Shown: positions 1 through 5,817, numbered from the stretch's first letter. The stretch: 12,524 nucleotides of DNA from an uncultured Rickettsiales bacterium (GCA_946544555.1 CAMNMI010000016.1:1-12524); one strand, 5' to 3'. The notes: generated by a model not told the origin, from the letters alone. Numbers and translations: made by a program.

Positions 1-2
1 CA

Positions 3-179
3 GAAGAGGTCAAGATGCATAGAAAAATCAAAAGAGTTAGGTCAACCAAAGGTCGTATTGAGAAAATCAAGAAAGGTATTATTGGAACAAAAAAGACAAA
101 TCCGGTTATTGCCAAGAAAACAAAAACGAGAAGAAAAACAATTGGACGTAAAAAAAGCAATGGAGACCAATTCAAATAA
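3..179 (+). CDS. C-terminal tail of an unidentified Lys/Arg-rich protein (partial)
   Basis: The 5' part of this gene lies outside the window. The frame starting at base 3 is open from the left edge to TAA at 177-179 and encodes about 58 residues, very rich in Lys and Arg, ending in GDQFK. Such basic tails occur on nucleic-acid-binding proteins (RNases, topoisomerases, initiation factors), but nothing here identifies a family. The frame starting at base 1 is also open, to a stop at 184-186. I prefer frame 3 because its codons are more varied and it stops before the convergent VirB10-like gene, 3 bp away. The choice of frame is uncertain. Confidence 0.4.
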   Translation, partial: EEVKMHRKIKRVRSTKGRIEKIKKGIIGTKKTNPVIAKKTKTRRKTIGRKKSNGDQFK

Positions 180-182
180 TAT

Positions 183-827
183 TTAATTTACTTCTTCACT
201 TTCAAGCTTAGCATTTTGTTCGACAACGATTTTCAAGTCAGACATTTCATTTATCGTTATAGAAAATGGCATCTCATCTTTTAGTGGATTTATGACGTAA
301 TGCTTTGACTGTATTAGCTCATTTGCATCTTCCTCACTTTTAATATTTCCAAGAGTAAAGAATGATTTCAATGCTATTATATTTTCTTTTTTAGCATTCA
401 CAACGGCATCACCGTTTGTATCAACCGCAACATGCTCTACAATTTCGGCAGTCTTTGGTTGAGTAAGCTTGTCATCTAAAATAAACCTGTATTTACTGCC
501 ATCTGGAAGAACTGCTTTTTTCCAGCGCAATAATATCGCCATATTGCCACCGTGACTGTAAATTGCATAGTCGCCAAGCAATGTTGACCCAGCGGGGATG
601 ACTATTTTTCCATCTTTATCTAAAACATTGGCCAAAACTTTTGCCTTCACGTCCTTATATGGCTTGTCCGTGTGAATAGCATCATTTATTTGTGTCTTGA
701 TGATTGTATTAGCTTGCATTTTTGTTGAAAAACTTGATGGCTTTCTGCCAAAACTTATAACAATCCCGACAAACAAAAAAGCCAATATAAAAACTGTGCC
801 AACCACTATTTTTCTGCTATTTTTCAT
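183..827 (-). CDS. Short VirB10/TrbI-like protein
   Basis: The product is 214 residues from the ATG at 825-827. An upstream ATG at 890 would add 21 residues, but the 827 start puts MKNSRK directly before the only membrane segment (about residues 6-25), as expected of an inner-membrane signal anchor. The middle follows the VirB10/TrbI core: a 'V..NV.DKDG..VIPAGS.LLG.Y' stretch, then 'LLRWKKAVLPDGS', which corresponds to the usual W-x-R-x-x-x-PDG motif. VirB10 spans the envelope in type IV secretion systems. This copy lacks the long proline-rich periplasmic linker and is about half the usual length, and no other vir or trb gene is nearby. It could be a secretion-system remnant, a split subunit or a stand-alone relative. 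Assignment to the domain family is fairly sure; the function is not. Confidence 0.6.
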   Translation of the reverse strand: MKNSRKIVVGTVFILAFLFVGIVISFGRKPSSFSTKMQANTIIKTQINDAIHTDKPYKDVKAKVLANVLDKDGKIVIPAGSTLLGDYAIYSHGGNMAILLRWKKAVLPDGSKYRFILDDKLTQPKTAEIVEHVAVDTNGDAVVNAKKENIIALKSFFTLGNIKSEEDANELIQSKHYVINPLKDEMPFSITINEMSDLKIVVEQNAKLESEEVN

Positions 828-1000
828 ATATTTGCAAGAGGTTATTGTTTTGAATAAATCAATAAAAATATATTTGTCAAATATTAACATAACTAAAATT
901 CAACTAAAAGAATATAACATATAAAAAGTTTTTATCAAATAAACTATAAATTTATTTCAACTTCCATAAATAAAACGTGAAGCAACCAAGTGGTTCGTTT

Positions 1001-1093
1001 GTTGCGCCAGCGCGGAGCGCATTTGGCCGCCGAGCGCAGCGAGGGGGAGCGTAGCGGTGCCAAATGGCGAGGGCGTGGCCTCGGGCGGCGCAA
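1001..1093 (+). repeat. GC-rich palindromic element, copy A
   Basis: A 93-bp GC-rich island in AT-rich DNA, just downstream of the MreD-like gene. Its ends are an inverted pair, TTGCGCC (1002-1008) and GGCGCAA (1087-1093). An inner inverted pair is CATTTGGC (1020-1027) and GCCAAATG (1059-1066). The block at 1067-1086, GCGAGGGCGTGGCCTCGGGC, is identical in copy B and 18/20 identical in copy C. Within it, GAGG and CCTC can form a small hairpin. The layout matches copies B and C, but the stem sequences differ and change in compensating pairs. Confidence 0.85.
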
Positions 1094-1111
1094 GGATAAT
1101 TTTTTATTTTA

Positions 1112-1615
1112 TTAATATTTTCTTTTTCTAACACTCATTTTTCCGATGGCCGACAGATTTGTGTTTCTTTCTATTGCCGAGAAAATCAAATAACAAGACA
1201 ATATGTAAAATGCCATTTGATAAATTAGTGAATGAACGGTAAAAGTTTCTGAAATTAATAATTGCGATAAGAAAACGATGACAAAAAAGATAAGTCCAAA
1301 CATGATGTAATATTTGAACGAGATATTATCTTTATACACACGTGCAACAGATTGGTAAAACAAACTGGCAACTGCAAAGGCCAATGTGCTTGTACCAATT
1401 GGAATATACATAAAGATGTCGTGGATGAGATAATATACAGAAACCATGACTAAAATGCTGAAGCGGTTGTTGTTTCTAATGTTCGCAATCAGATGGGATA
1501 GCAGAAAAATCGCAACTGACAATAGTGCACAAGGCAACGCATTAGCAAACAAACCTGCTATTTTTATTGATGCAATTATTAAAAACAGTGGTGACAGATA
1601 AAGCGCAAAGTTCAC
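1112..1615 (-). CDS. Small polytopic membrane protein, MreD-like
   Basis: The product is 167 residues, translated from GTG at 1613-1615; no in-frame ATG lies between this codon and the upstream stop. It is strongly hydrophobic, with about five membrane segments and a basic C-terminus (SVRKRKY). Size and topology match MreD, the membrane partner of MreB and MreC in rod-shape control. A central stretch, 'YYLIHDIFMYIPIGTSTLAF', resembles the MreD pattern of an acidic residue followed by a P-[LI]-G turn, and is followed by a basic loop and further helices. MreD is poorly conserved and no mreB, mreC or mrdA gene is adjacent, so this is a moderate call. The neighbour upstream on the same strand is the dnaB relic. 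A GC-rich repeat begins 18 bp past the stop. Confidence 0.45.
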   Translation of the reverse strand: MNFALYLSPLFLIIASIKIAGLFANALPCALLSVAIFLLSHLIANIRNNNRFSILVMVSVYYLIHDIFMYIPIGTSTLAFAVASLFYQSVARVYKDNISFKYYIMFGLIFFVIVFLSQLLISETFTVHSLIYQMAFYILSCYLIFSAIERNTNLSAIGKMSVRKRKY

Positions 1616-1657
1616 GAGCGATGCATGGATTGATAATAGTAAAAGTCAAGATGGGTT

Positions 1658-1968
1658 TTAAATCTGAATTCCGTTCTTTTTTATGCTACTTGCCGTTGTC
1701 GCTGCGTCCACCAGATTGGAAATATACTGCTTTAGCTCCTCATTTTTCAAGTCAATCGCTGTCAACCAGTGAGTAAAACAGCATCTTTTCATCAGCTTGT
1801 TTGTTGTTTTCCAAGAGTGCTTTTATTTCTGCAAAAATCCTTCGGTTTGTCTCAAAATAGAATGTACCATCCTTAATTTGTAGTTCAATCAACTGTAAAA
1901 TCTTGTTTTCAATGAGAATACTTCCAAGCAACTGTTGCAAACTTGTTGCTTTTTTTTATTTTTGACAT
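1658..1968 (-). pseudogene. dnaB: dnaB relic: N-terminal domain of replicative helicase, frameshifted
   Basis: Three reading-frame pieces joined in order give a DnaB N-terminal domain. ATG at 1966-1968 begins MSKIKK. After a shift in the poly-A run (1951-1957, T on the plus strand) the frame reads LQQLLGSILIENK, then 'FYFETNRRIFAEIKALLE', the typical 'LLG.IL.....FY...HR.IF..I..L' pattern. That frame stops at 1752-1754. A second shift near 1753-1760 opens LKNEELKQYISNLVDAATTA, matching the 'YL..L......A' helix that follows in DnaB. This ends at TAA 1658-1660. The linker and the ATPase domain with Walker motifs are absent. Replicative helicase is essential, so I infer an intact dnaB elsewhere and read this as a decayed duplicate or recombination scar. 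Its start is only 12 bp from the divergent EF-hand gene. Confidence 0.75.
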
Positions 1969-1980
1969 AATATCAATATT

Positions 1981-2505
1981 ATGAGTCAGAAAGATTCAAT
2001 AAATTTTAAAAGTTCAAGTTTTAAACTGGTGGACGCCAACGGTGATGGTTTTACAACAATAGAAGAAACAGCAAATTGCTTCAAGAAAGATTCCGGTGGA
2101 ATGATTACCGATAGCGAAGCACAATCAATGGCTGAACAGTTCATAGAAAAAGTAGATCTTGATGGTAACGGTAAAATGTCGTTAGGTGAGTACGCTATGG
2201 CATCTATGGACTCTTCGGAAATAAACAGAACTGATTTTGAAACCAAATATGGAAGCGAAGAAGCGACAAAATTGTTTGATCAATATGATACTAACAAAGA
2301 CGGTAAGATAACACAAGATGAAATTAAAGAAGTGGATAAATCAATGGATAAAGCAAATGACAAGTCAAAAGGGCTTAGCAAAGAAGCAATCGTTGCTATT
2401 GTTATTGGTGCTGTTTTGCTTGTTGGGTTGATTATTGCTTTGGCTGTCTATTTTTCAAAAAAAAAAAAAAAAAAAAAAAAAAAAACAAGAATAAAGAGAA
2501 ATTAA
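1981..2505 (+). CDS. EF-hand calcium-binding protein with C-terminal membrane helix and poly-Lys
   Basis: The product is 174 residues as read. Three canonical 12-residue EF-hand loops are visible: 18-29 (DANGDGFTTIEE), 59-70 (DLDGNGKMSLGE) and 103-114 (DTNKDGKITQDE). All keep the acidic ligands at positions 1, 3 (D or N), 5 and 12 and Gly at 6. A single hydrophobic helix spans about residues 136-158 and is followed by SK and a run of lysines encoded by the A tract at 2457-2485. No N-terminal signal peptide is present, so it looks like a tail-anchored protein. Calcium binding is a safe inference; the cellular role is unknown. The downstream sequence is open in the -1 frame to 2615, so 2505 may not be the true end. 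No Shine-Dalgarno sequence precedes the ATG. Confidence 0.85.
   Translation: MSQKDSINFKSSSFKLVDANGDGFTTIEETANCFKKDSGGMITDSEAQSMAEQFIEKVDLDGNGKMSLGEYAMASMDSSEINRTDFETKYGSEEATKLFDQYDTNKDGKITQDEIKEVDKSMDKANDKSKGLSKEAIVAIVIGAVLLVGLIIALAVYFSKKKKKKKKKTRIKRN
2457..2485 (+). repeat. Poly-A tract of 29 bases inside the EF-hand gene
   Basis: An uninterrupted run of 29 A lies within the coding sequence directly after the membrane helix. Its length sets the downstream frame. As printed, the protein ends TRIKRN at 2505. With 30 A (or 27) it would read 43 residues further, to 2615. With 28 A it would stop within a few codons. Such runs are prone to polymerase slippage in replication and transcription. The exact length may also be a sequencing or assembly error. 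Confidence 0.95.
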
Positions 2506-2615
2506 ACGGTAATGATATTTTTGACTACAAGGAAAGAGAAATTAGCTACAATACTCAAAATAATCTTGACAGTATTAATAAACAGAAGGCCAATGAGCAA
2601 GGTGCTGTTAGATAA
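2484..2615 (+). other. Alternate-frame C-terminal extension of the EF-hand protein
   Basis: Reading in the -1 frame from the end of the A tract gives 43 residues (NKNKEKLNGNDIFDYKE..., ending NEQGAVR) and a TAA at 2613-2615. The segment is hydrophilic, varied in composition and looks like real coding sequence. It fills the gap to the convergent parA stop at 2617, leaving 1 bp. I infer that it is the authentic C-terminus, reached when the A tract has a different length or through slippage. The full protein would be about 211 residues. Confidence 0.55.
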
Positions 2616-2616
2616 T

Positions 2617-3402
2617 CTAACCATTCTTAATCTCAATCCCATTATTCTTAACAACCTCTTTTGCAAGATTGATATATGCCACAGAGCCAGCACAATTCAG
2701 GTCATGAACTATCACCGGCTTGCCGTGCGATGGAGCTTCTGAAACCTTGATATTTCTGGGTATAACTGTCTGATAAACTTTGTCTTTCATAAAGTTGCGG
2801 ACATCCTCTTCAACTTGCTGTGTAAGCTTATTGCGTGGGTCATACATTGTCAGCAGAAGTCCTTCTATTTCCAGATTTGGGTTTAGTCCTTTTTTTACTT
2901 CCTTATATGTTTTCATCAAGTGAGAAAGTCCTTCCAGAGCAAAGAACTCACACTGCATTGGAATAATCAAAGTATTTGCCGCACACATGGCGTTGATAGT
3001 CAACATCCCCAATGATGGTGGACAGTCAATGAAGATGAAATTGTAGTTTTGCAATTCTGTAGCCAACTTCTTACGAAGAACAAAGTGTTTGTCTTTTTTG
3101 TTGAATAGGTCAATCTCAGCCACGGCTAAATCCATGGTTGCAGGAATTGCATATAACCCTTCCACATTTGTCTCAAAAGTGCAGTCATTAGCAGTATAAT
3201 CCTCACGCGTAAGAAGATCATAAACTGTTTTTACTCTGTCTGCTTGTTCTATGCCAAAGCCAGTGCTGGCATTACCCTGTGGGTCAAGGTCTATTACCAA
3301 TACTTTTTGTCCTATTGCAGCCAGCGCAGTTGCCAAGTTTATAACTGTTGTTGTTTTTCCAACTCCACCTTTTTGATTAACTACTGCAATTACCTTTGCC
3401 AT
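2617..3402 (-). CDS. parA: ParA/Soj chromosome-partitioning ATPase
   Basis: The product is 261 residues, the usual ParA/Soj length. The deviant Walker A motif KGGVGKTT is at 11-18, Walker A' VLVIDLDPQGNAS at 34-46 (D38, D40) and Walker B FIFIDCPPS at 122-130 (D126). The C-terminal family signature VIPRNIKVSEAPSHGKP is intact. ParA forms ATP-dependent dimers on DNA and, with ParB bound at parS, segregates replication origins. In most alphaproteobacteria parA sits between rsmG/gidB and parB. Here neither is adjacent: upstream on the same strand are the small island genes and downstream is the convergent EF-hand gene. This could be the chromosomal gene displaced by rearrangement or a plasmid-type ParA. 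I see no Shine-Dalgarno before its ATG. Confidence 0.93.
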   Translation of the reverse strand: MAKVIAVVNQKGGVGKTTTVINLATALAAIGQKVLVIDLDPQGNASTGFGIEQADRVKTVYDLLTREDYTANDCTFETNVEGLYAIPATMDLAVAEIDLFNKKDKHFVLRKKLATELQNYNFIFIDCPPSLGMLTINAMCAANTLIIPMQCEFFALEGLSHLMKTYKEVKKGLNPNLEIEGLLLTMYDPRNKLTQQVEEDVRNFMKDKVYQTVIPRNIKVSEAPSHGKPVIVHDLNCAGSVAYINLAKEVVKNNGIEIKNG

Positions 3403-3428
3403 AAAACAACATTCATGACAAGATTGGA

Positions 3429-3443
3429 TTTTTAAAATGCAAG
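3429..3443 (-). repeat. Conserved 3' flank element, copy 1
   Basis: On the minus strand this reads CTTGCATTTTAAAAA, 13 bp after the stop of the 113-residue island gene. The identical 15-mer lies 10 bp after the stop of the 221-residue gene (5060-5074), and both follow a pyrimidine-rich stretch. A shorter version, ATTTTAAAAA, overlaps the stop of the 145-residue gene (3988-3997). It could be a weak 3' processing or termination signal, or duplicated flank; it has no strong GC hairpin. Confidence 0.6.
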
Positions 3444-3456
3444 GAGGAGAACATGA

Positions 3457-3798
3457 TTAGAAATCTAATCCACCATGATGGATATTTTGATTATTTTGGA
3501 CCATATCATTATTTATAGGTTGTTGATGTTCAATATCGTTTAATCTATCATGAAGCATTACCAATAATTCATATGGATTGTTTGCGTGACGAAGTCCATG
3601 TAAGATATTTTCTGAAAAAATACCAGTCCAAGTATTATTTGTATTACGAGAAAAAGTGGCTGAAAATAATTGATCGCCATTATTAAAACTTATATTAATT
3701 ATTCCAGGAGAAACTCTAAAATTTGTAATATCGTAATTTCTTTCGATTATACTATGATTGACTGCAGCGGCAAACTCATGAAAATATGAATTATTCAT
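3457..3798 (-). CDS. Small island protein 1, one core unit with Asn/His-rich tail
   Basis: The product is 113 residues of unknown family, with no signal peptide or membrane helix. Predicted order: N-terminal helix (HEFAAAVNHSIIERNYDI), strands around GIINISF and FSATFSR, then NNTW, and a helix YELLVMLHDRLND, followed by a tail rich in Asn, Gln and His. The block from GI to W lines up with the 221-residue protein (GIHVKMRD...VCFEQMDNNQW) and the 145-residue protein (VNVQFTD...VVISQCENKSW). It is the last of four minus-strand island genes and precedes parA by 54 bp. It has its own promoter. A cytosolic or secreted role is possible; no function can be assigned. Confidence 0.7.
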   Translation of the reverse strand: MNNSYFHEFAAAVNHSIIERNYDITNFRVSPGIINISFNNGDQLFSATFSRNTNNTWTGIFSENILHGLRHANNPYELLVMLHDRLNDIEHQQPINNDMVQNNQNIHHGGLDF

Positions 3799-3820
3799 AA
3801 AAAACTTTTAAAACAGTTAA

Positions 3821-3848
3821 ATTATATTAAAAGTTAATAAACTGTCAA
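3821..3848 (-). promoter_or_regulatory. Consensus promoter of island gene 1
   Basis: On the minus strand, TTGACA (3848-3843), a 16-bp spacer and TATAAT (3826-3821) form a full sigma-70 consensus. The -10 box lies 22 bp upstream of the ATG. ACAGTT at the -35 side and AACTGT just after the -10 form an inverted pair around the promoter, a possible operator. The module is nearly identical in front of the genes at 4428 and 5750. Confidence 0.85.
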
Positions 3849-3873
3849 TTTGAAAATTTTTGTTTAATTAATA

Positions 3874-3982
3874 GTTGCACGGCGCGGAGCTGGGTTTTTC
3901 TTCGAGCGAAGCCGAGCGGGAGTGAGGGCGGATGGAGCGAGGAGGTGAAAAACCGCGAGGGCGTGGCCTCGGGCAGTGCAAC
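3874..3982 (+). repeat. GC-rich palindromic element, copy B
   Basis: A 109-bp GC-rich element fills most of the gap between two island genes. Its ends are a perfect inverted pair, GTTGCAC (3874-3880) and GTGCAAC (3976-3982). The inner pair is GGTTTTTC (3893-3900) and GAAAAACC (3947-3954). The block at 3955-3974 is identical to copy A over 20 bp, and GGCGCGGAGC near the 5' end is shared with copy C. Both stems differ in sequence from copies A and C yet stay paired. Confidence 0.88.
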
Positions 3983-3990
3983 ATGGGTTT

Positions 3991-4428
3991 TTAAAATATG
4001 TTACATCTGTCGTTGTTATTTTTAAGGTAATAAAAATATTTCCCATCATGATTACTGTCTGCATTGTTGTTCTTTACAGAATTATAACGACCTATAGCCA
4101 TTCTATTCTTTTGCAAGTGGAAAATATCTGGCATTTGTAGTTTGCAATTTTCCCATAATTTATGTGGGGTTTCACCAGACAATAAAGAACTTGGTTTATC
4201 ATTTTCATTTGATAAATATATCTCCAAGCTCCATGATTTATTTTCACACTGAGAAATTACAACTCTTCCATATTTACCATCAGTATCTGTAAATTGAACA
4301 TTGACCGATCTTTGATAAGCAGGAAAATTTTTATTTTCTTGTATATGAAAATATTCTACATTGCAACCGTTTGCATGTAAATATTTTTGCATTTCCCTGG
4401 CCAATTTCGGCATTGTAATATCTTGCAT
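3991..4428 (-). CDS. Small island protein 2, one core unit with Asn-rich tail
   Basis: The product is 145 residues of unknown family, with no signal peptide. An N-terminal helix (PKLAREMQKYLHANGCNV) leads into the shared core: SVNVQFTDTDGKYGRVVIS, then QCENKSW. Against the 221-residue protein the pattern 'V.V...D..G....V...Q...N..W' is kept. The C-terminal part has Asn clusters (VKNNNADSN, LKNNNDRCNIF). The stop overlaps the ATTTTAAAAA element, and GC-rich repeat B begins 8 bp further on. The gene has its own promoter copy. The relation to its neighbours is based on motif spacing read by eye. Confidence 0.7.
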   Translation of the reverse strand: MQDITMPKLAREMQKYLHANGCNVEYFHIQENKNFPAYQRSVNVQFTDTDGKYGRVVISQCENKSWSLEIYLSNENDKPSSLLSGETPHKLWENCKLQMPDIFHLQKNRMAIGRYNSVKNNNADSNHDGKYFYYLKNNNDRCNIF

Positions 4429-4452
4429 AAAAAAAACTTTTAAAACAGTTAA

Positions 4453-4480
4453 ATTATATCAAAAGTTAATAACTTGTCAA
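4453..4480 (-). promoter_or_regulatory. Consensus promoter of island gene 2
   Basis: On the minus strand, TTGACA (4480-4475), a 16-bp spacer and TATAAT (4458-4453) precede the ATG at 4428 by 24 bp. The leader contains the same TTAACTGTTTTAAAAG sequence as island gene 1. Confidence 0.85.
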
Positions 4481-4505
4481 TTACATCTATCAAATTGCAG
4501 TGAAT

Positions 4506-4928
4506 TTACATATGTTGATATTGTTCACTGTCGTTATCCAAGCCATACACATTGCCGTCTGATGTAGTTATTTGCTCATAAGATTTACCAAAATTAGAAA
4601 CATCATAACCTTCTTCCTCTTTTAAGTCCTCTGCCGTTCCCATCTCTATTGCATCATGTGGATCGAGGCTTACTGTAAACTTTTCCAGGATCTCGTGTGC
4701 TCTGTCTACATCTAAATAAGTGCCATAATAACCTTCTCCTTTGATAGTCATTTTCATATCGCATTTATCATCGGCGCCAGGAACACTATAAATTTCAAAA
4801 GGTATTATCTCAGTATTTCGAACAATGTTACCAGATATCTTCTGATTATCATGTGTGAACTCAGTCAATTCCGCGCCAATTGCATTACAAATTGCTGGTA
4901 TGTTTGTAACCAAATCTGAAAAAGTCAT
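4506..4928 (-). CDS. Small acidic island protein 3
   Basis: The product is 140 residues of unknown family, acidic (DLKEEEGYD, LDNDSEQYQ), with no signal peptide or membrane segment. Its order is broadly like that of its neighbours: an N-terminal helix (FSDLVTNIPAICNAIG), several strands (IIPFEIYSV, CDMKMTIKGEGYYGTY) and a helix (RAHEILEKF). It lacks the N-x-x-W motif and the Asn-rich tail, so homology to the other three is doubtful. What links it to them is strand, position and a version of the same upstream promoter. Confidence 0.65.
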   Translation of the reverse strand: MTFSDLVTNIPAICNAIGAELTEFTHDNQKISGNIVRNTEIIPFEIYSVPGADDKCDMKMTIKGEGYYGTYLDVDRAHEILEKFTVSLDPHDAIEMGTAEDLKEEEGYDVSNFGKSYEQITTSDGNVYGLDNDSEQYQHM

Positions 4929-4954
4929 ATCAAAATAAATTAAAAAACTATATT

Positions 4955-4982
4955 AATATATCAAAAGTTTATCAATTGTCAA
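4955..4982 (-). promoter_or_regulatory. Diverged promoter copy of island gene 3
   Basis: On the minus strand, TTGACA (4982-4977), a 16-bp spacer ending in ACTTTTGA and TATATT (4960-4955, one mismatch to TATAAT) precede the ATG at 4928 by 26 bp. The CTTTTGATAT core is shared with the copies at 4428 and 5750; the downstream half has diverged. Confidence 0.75.
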
Positions 4983-5059
4983 CTAAAAAACACTTTCTGC
5001 TCCTCAACATGCTTTTTCTTTACTGTATTAGAGTGACTGCCAAACTTGCGCAAGACATA

Positions 5060-5074
5060 TTTTTAAAATGCAAG
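5060..5074 (-). repeat. Conserved 3' flank element, copy 2
   Basis: CTTGCATTTTAAAAA on the minus strand, 10 bp past the stop of the 221-residue gene, is identical to the element after the 113-residue gene. The pyrimidine-rich lead-in is also similar. It suggests that the island genes were copied as cassettes with both flanks. Confidence 0.6.
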
Positions 5075-5084
5075 AAAGGAAGAA

Positions 5085-5750
5085 TTAATTTGGGTGAACT
5101 CCGTTGTTCTGATGTTGATTTCCTTGATGATTTGCATTGTTGTTATTTACATTTATGTTATTTCCATTATAATTTCTCCATTCTTCGTGCCTCAATTGGT
5201 CTCTAAGACTTATTAAAGCATCGTTAATATTATCAAATATACGACCTTCTGGTTCAATGTCTTTGTTTGTAAGTTTCCATCGTCCATATGGCGTTCTTTC
5301 AAGATCAACACGCATGGCGCTTCCATGAATGTATATTAACATATCAATTTTATTTATCTCACCGTTATGATAATAAAAATCATTCATTGCTTCAAAGCCA
5401 TTGCCACGAGCAATATCTATTATTCTTCTATTTAATGTGTTAATATTAAAAGCGTTGGCTAAAGCATTGTTGTGAAGTAACTGATGAAAACTATCTAACG
5501 TTTTATCAAAATTATCAAAAGAGTAAGTAGTGCCAAGATTATGATAGTTCCATTGGTTATTATCCATTTGCTCAAAGCATACATCTGTGCAGCATCCTGA
5601 TTGATCTCGCATTTTTACATGAATGCCATTGTTATTAGAAGATGAATTATAATTGTATATTTCTAAAACCTGATACCCGGCATTTTGAATACAGTCTCTA
5701 ATTCTATTAGAATATTGTTGCAATTGTTGATTGTTGTCGTTGTTTTGCAT
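5085..5750 (-). CDS. Island protein 4, tandem core units with Asn-rich tail
   Basis: The product is 221 residues of unknown family, with no signal peptide. Two units of about 85 residues can be aligned by eye. Unit 1 (about 12-94) runs NRIRDCIQNAGY, GIHVKMRD, VCFEQMDNNQW, FDNFDKTLDSFHQLLH. Unit 2 (about 103-192) runs RRIIDIARGNGF, IDMLIYI, MRVDLERTPYGRW, FDNINDALISLRDQLRH. Shared points are R-I-x-D, G-[YF], the Trp, and FDN-x4-L-x-S-x3-QL-x-H. The remainder is an Asn/His/Gln-rich low-complexity tail. It is the first of the four minus-strand island genes, and it has its own consensus promoter and a conserved 3' flank. Helix-strand-strand-helix units could mediate binding of a partner; no function can be assigned. 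Confidence 0.75.
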   Translation of the reverse strand: MQNNDNNQQLQQYSNRIRDCIQNAGYQVLEIYNYNSSSNNNGIHVKMRDQSGCCTDVCFEQMDNNQWNYHNLGTTYSFDNFDKTLDSFHQLLHNNALANAFNINTLNRRIIDIARGNGFEAMNDFYYHNGEINKIDMLIYIHGSAMRVDLERTPYGRWKLTNKDIEPEGRIFDNINDALISLRDQLRHEEWRNYNGNNINVNNNNANHQGNQHQNNGVHPN

Positions 5751-5772
5751 ATAAAACTGTTAAAACAGTTAA

Positions 5773-5800
5773 ATTATATCAAAAGTTAATAAACTGTCAA
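5773..5800 (-). promoter_or_regulatory. Consensus promoter of island gene 4
   Basis: On the minus strand, TTGACA (5800-5795), a 16-bp spacer and TATAAT (5778-5773) precede the ATG at 5750 by 22 bp. The spacer GTTTATTAACTTTTGA and leader TTAACTGTTTTAA are almost identical to the copies before island genes 1 and 2. Confidence 0.85.
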
Positions 5801-5817
5801 CTACGACTACAAGTCAT

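Noticed and set aside
952..1134. Open frame of 60 codons on the minus strand
   Set aside because: It runs through GC-rich repeat A and overlaps the end of the MreD-like gene; there is no separate sign of translation.
3455..3470. Dyad GATTAGAAATCTAATC upstream of parA
   Set aside because: It overlaps the end of a coding region, does not match the parS consensus and leaves too small a loop for a hairpin.
3453..3518. A 21-codon plus-strand reading frame behind a perfect AAGGAGG
   Set aside because: The purine run is the complement of the pyrimidine-rich 3' flank shared by two island genes, and the frame is antisense to the end of a better-supported gene.
3864..4064. Open frame of 66 codons on the minus strand
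   Set aside because: It is formed by GC-rich repeat B and overlaps the 145-residue gene in another frame; treated as part of the repeat.
3821..5800. Regular repeats that might suggest a CRISPR array
   Set aside because: The repeats are promoters separated by whole genes of different length, not short spacers.
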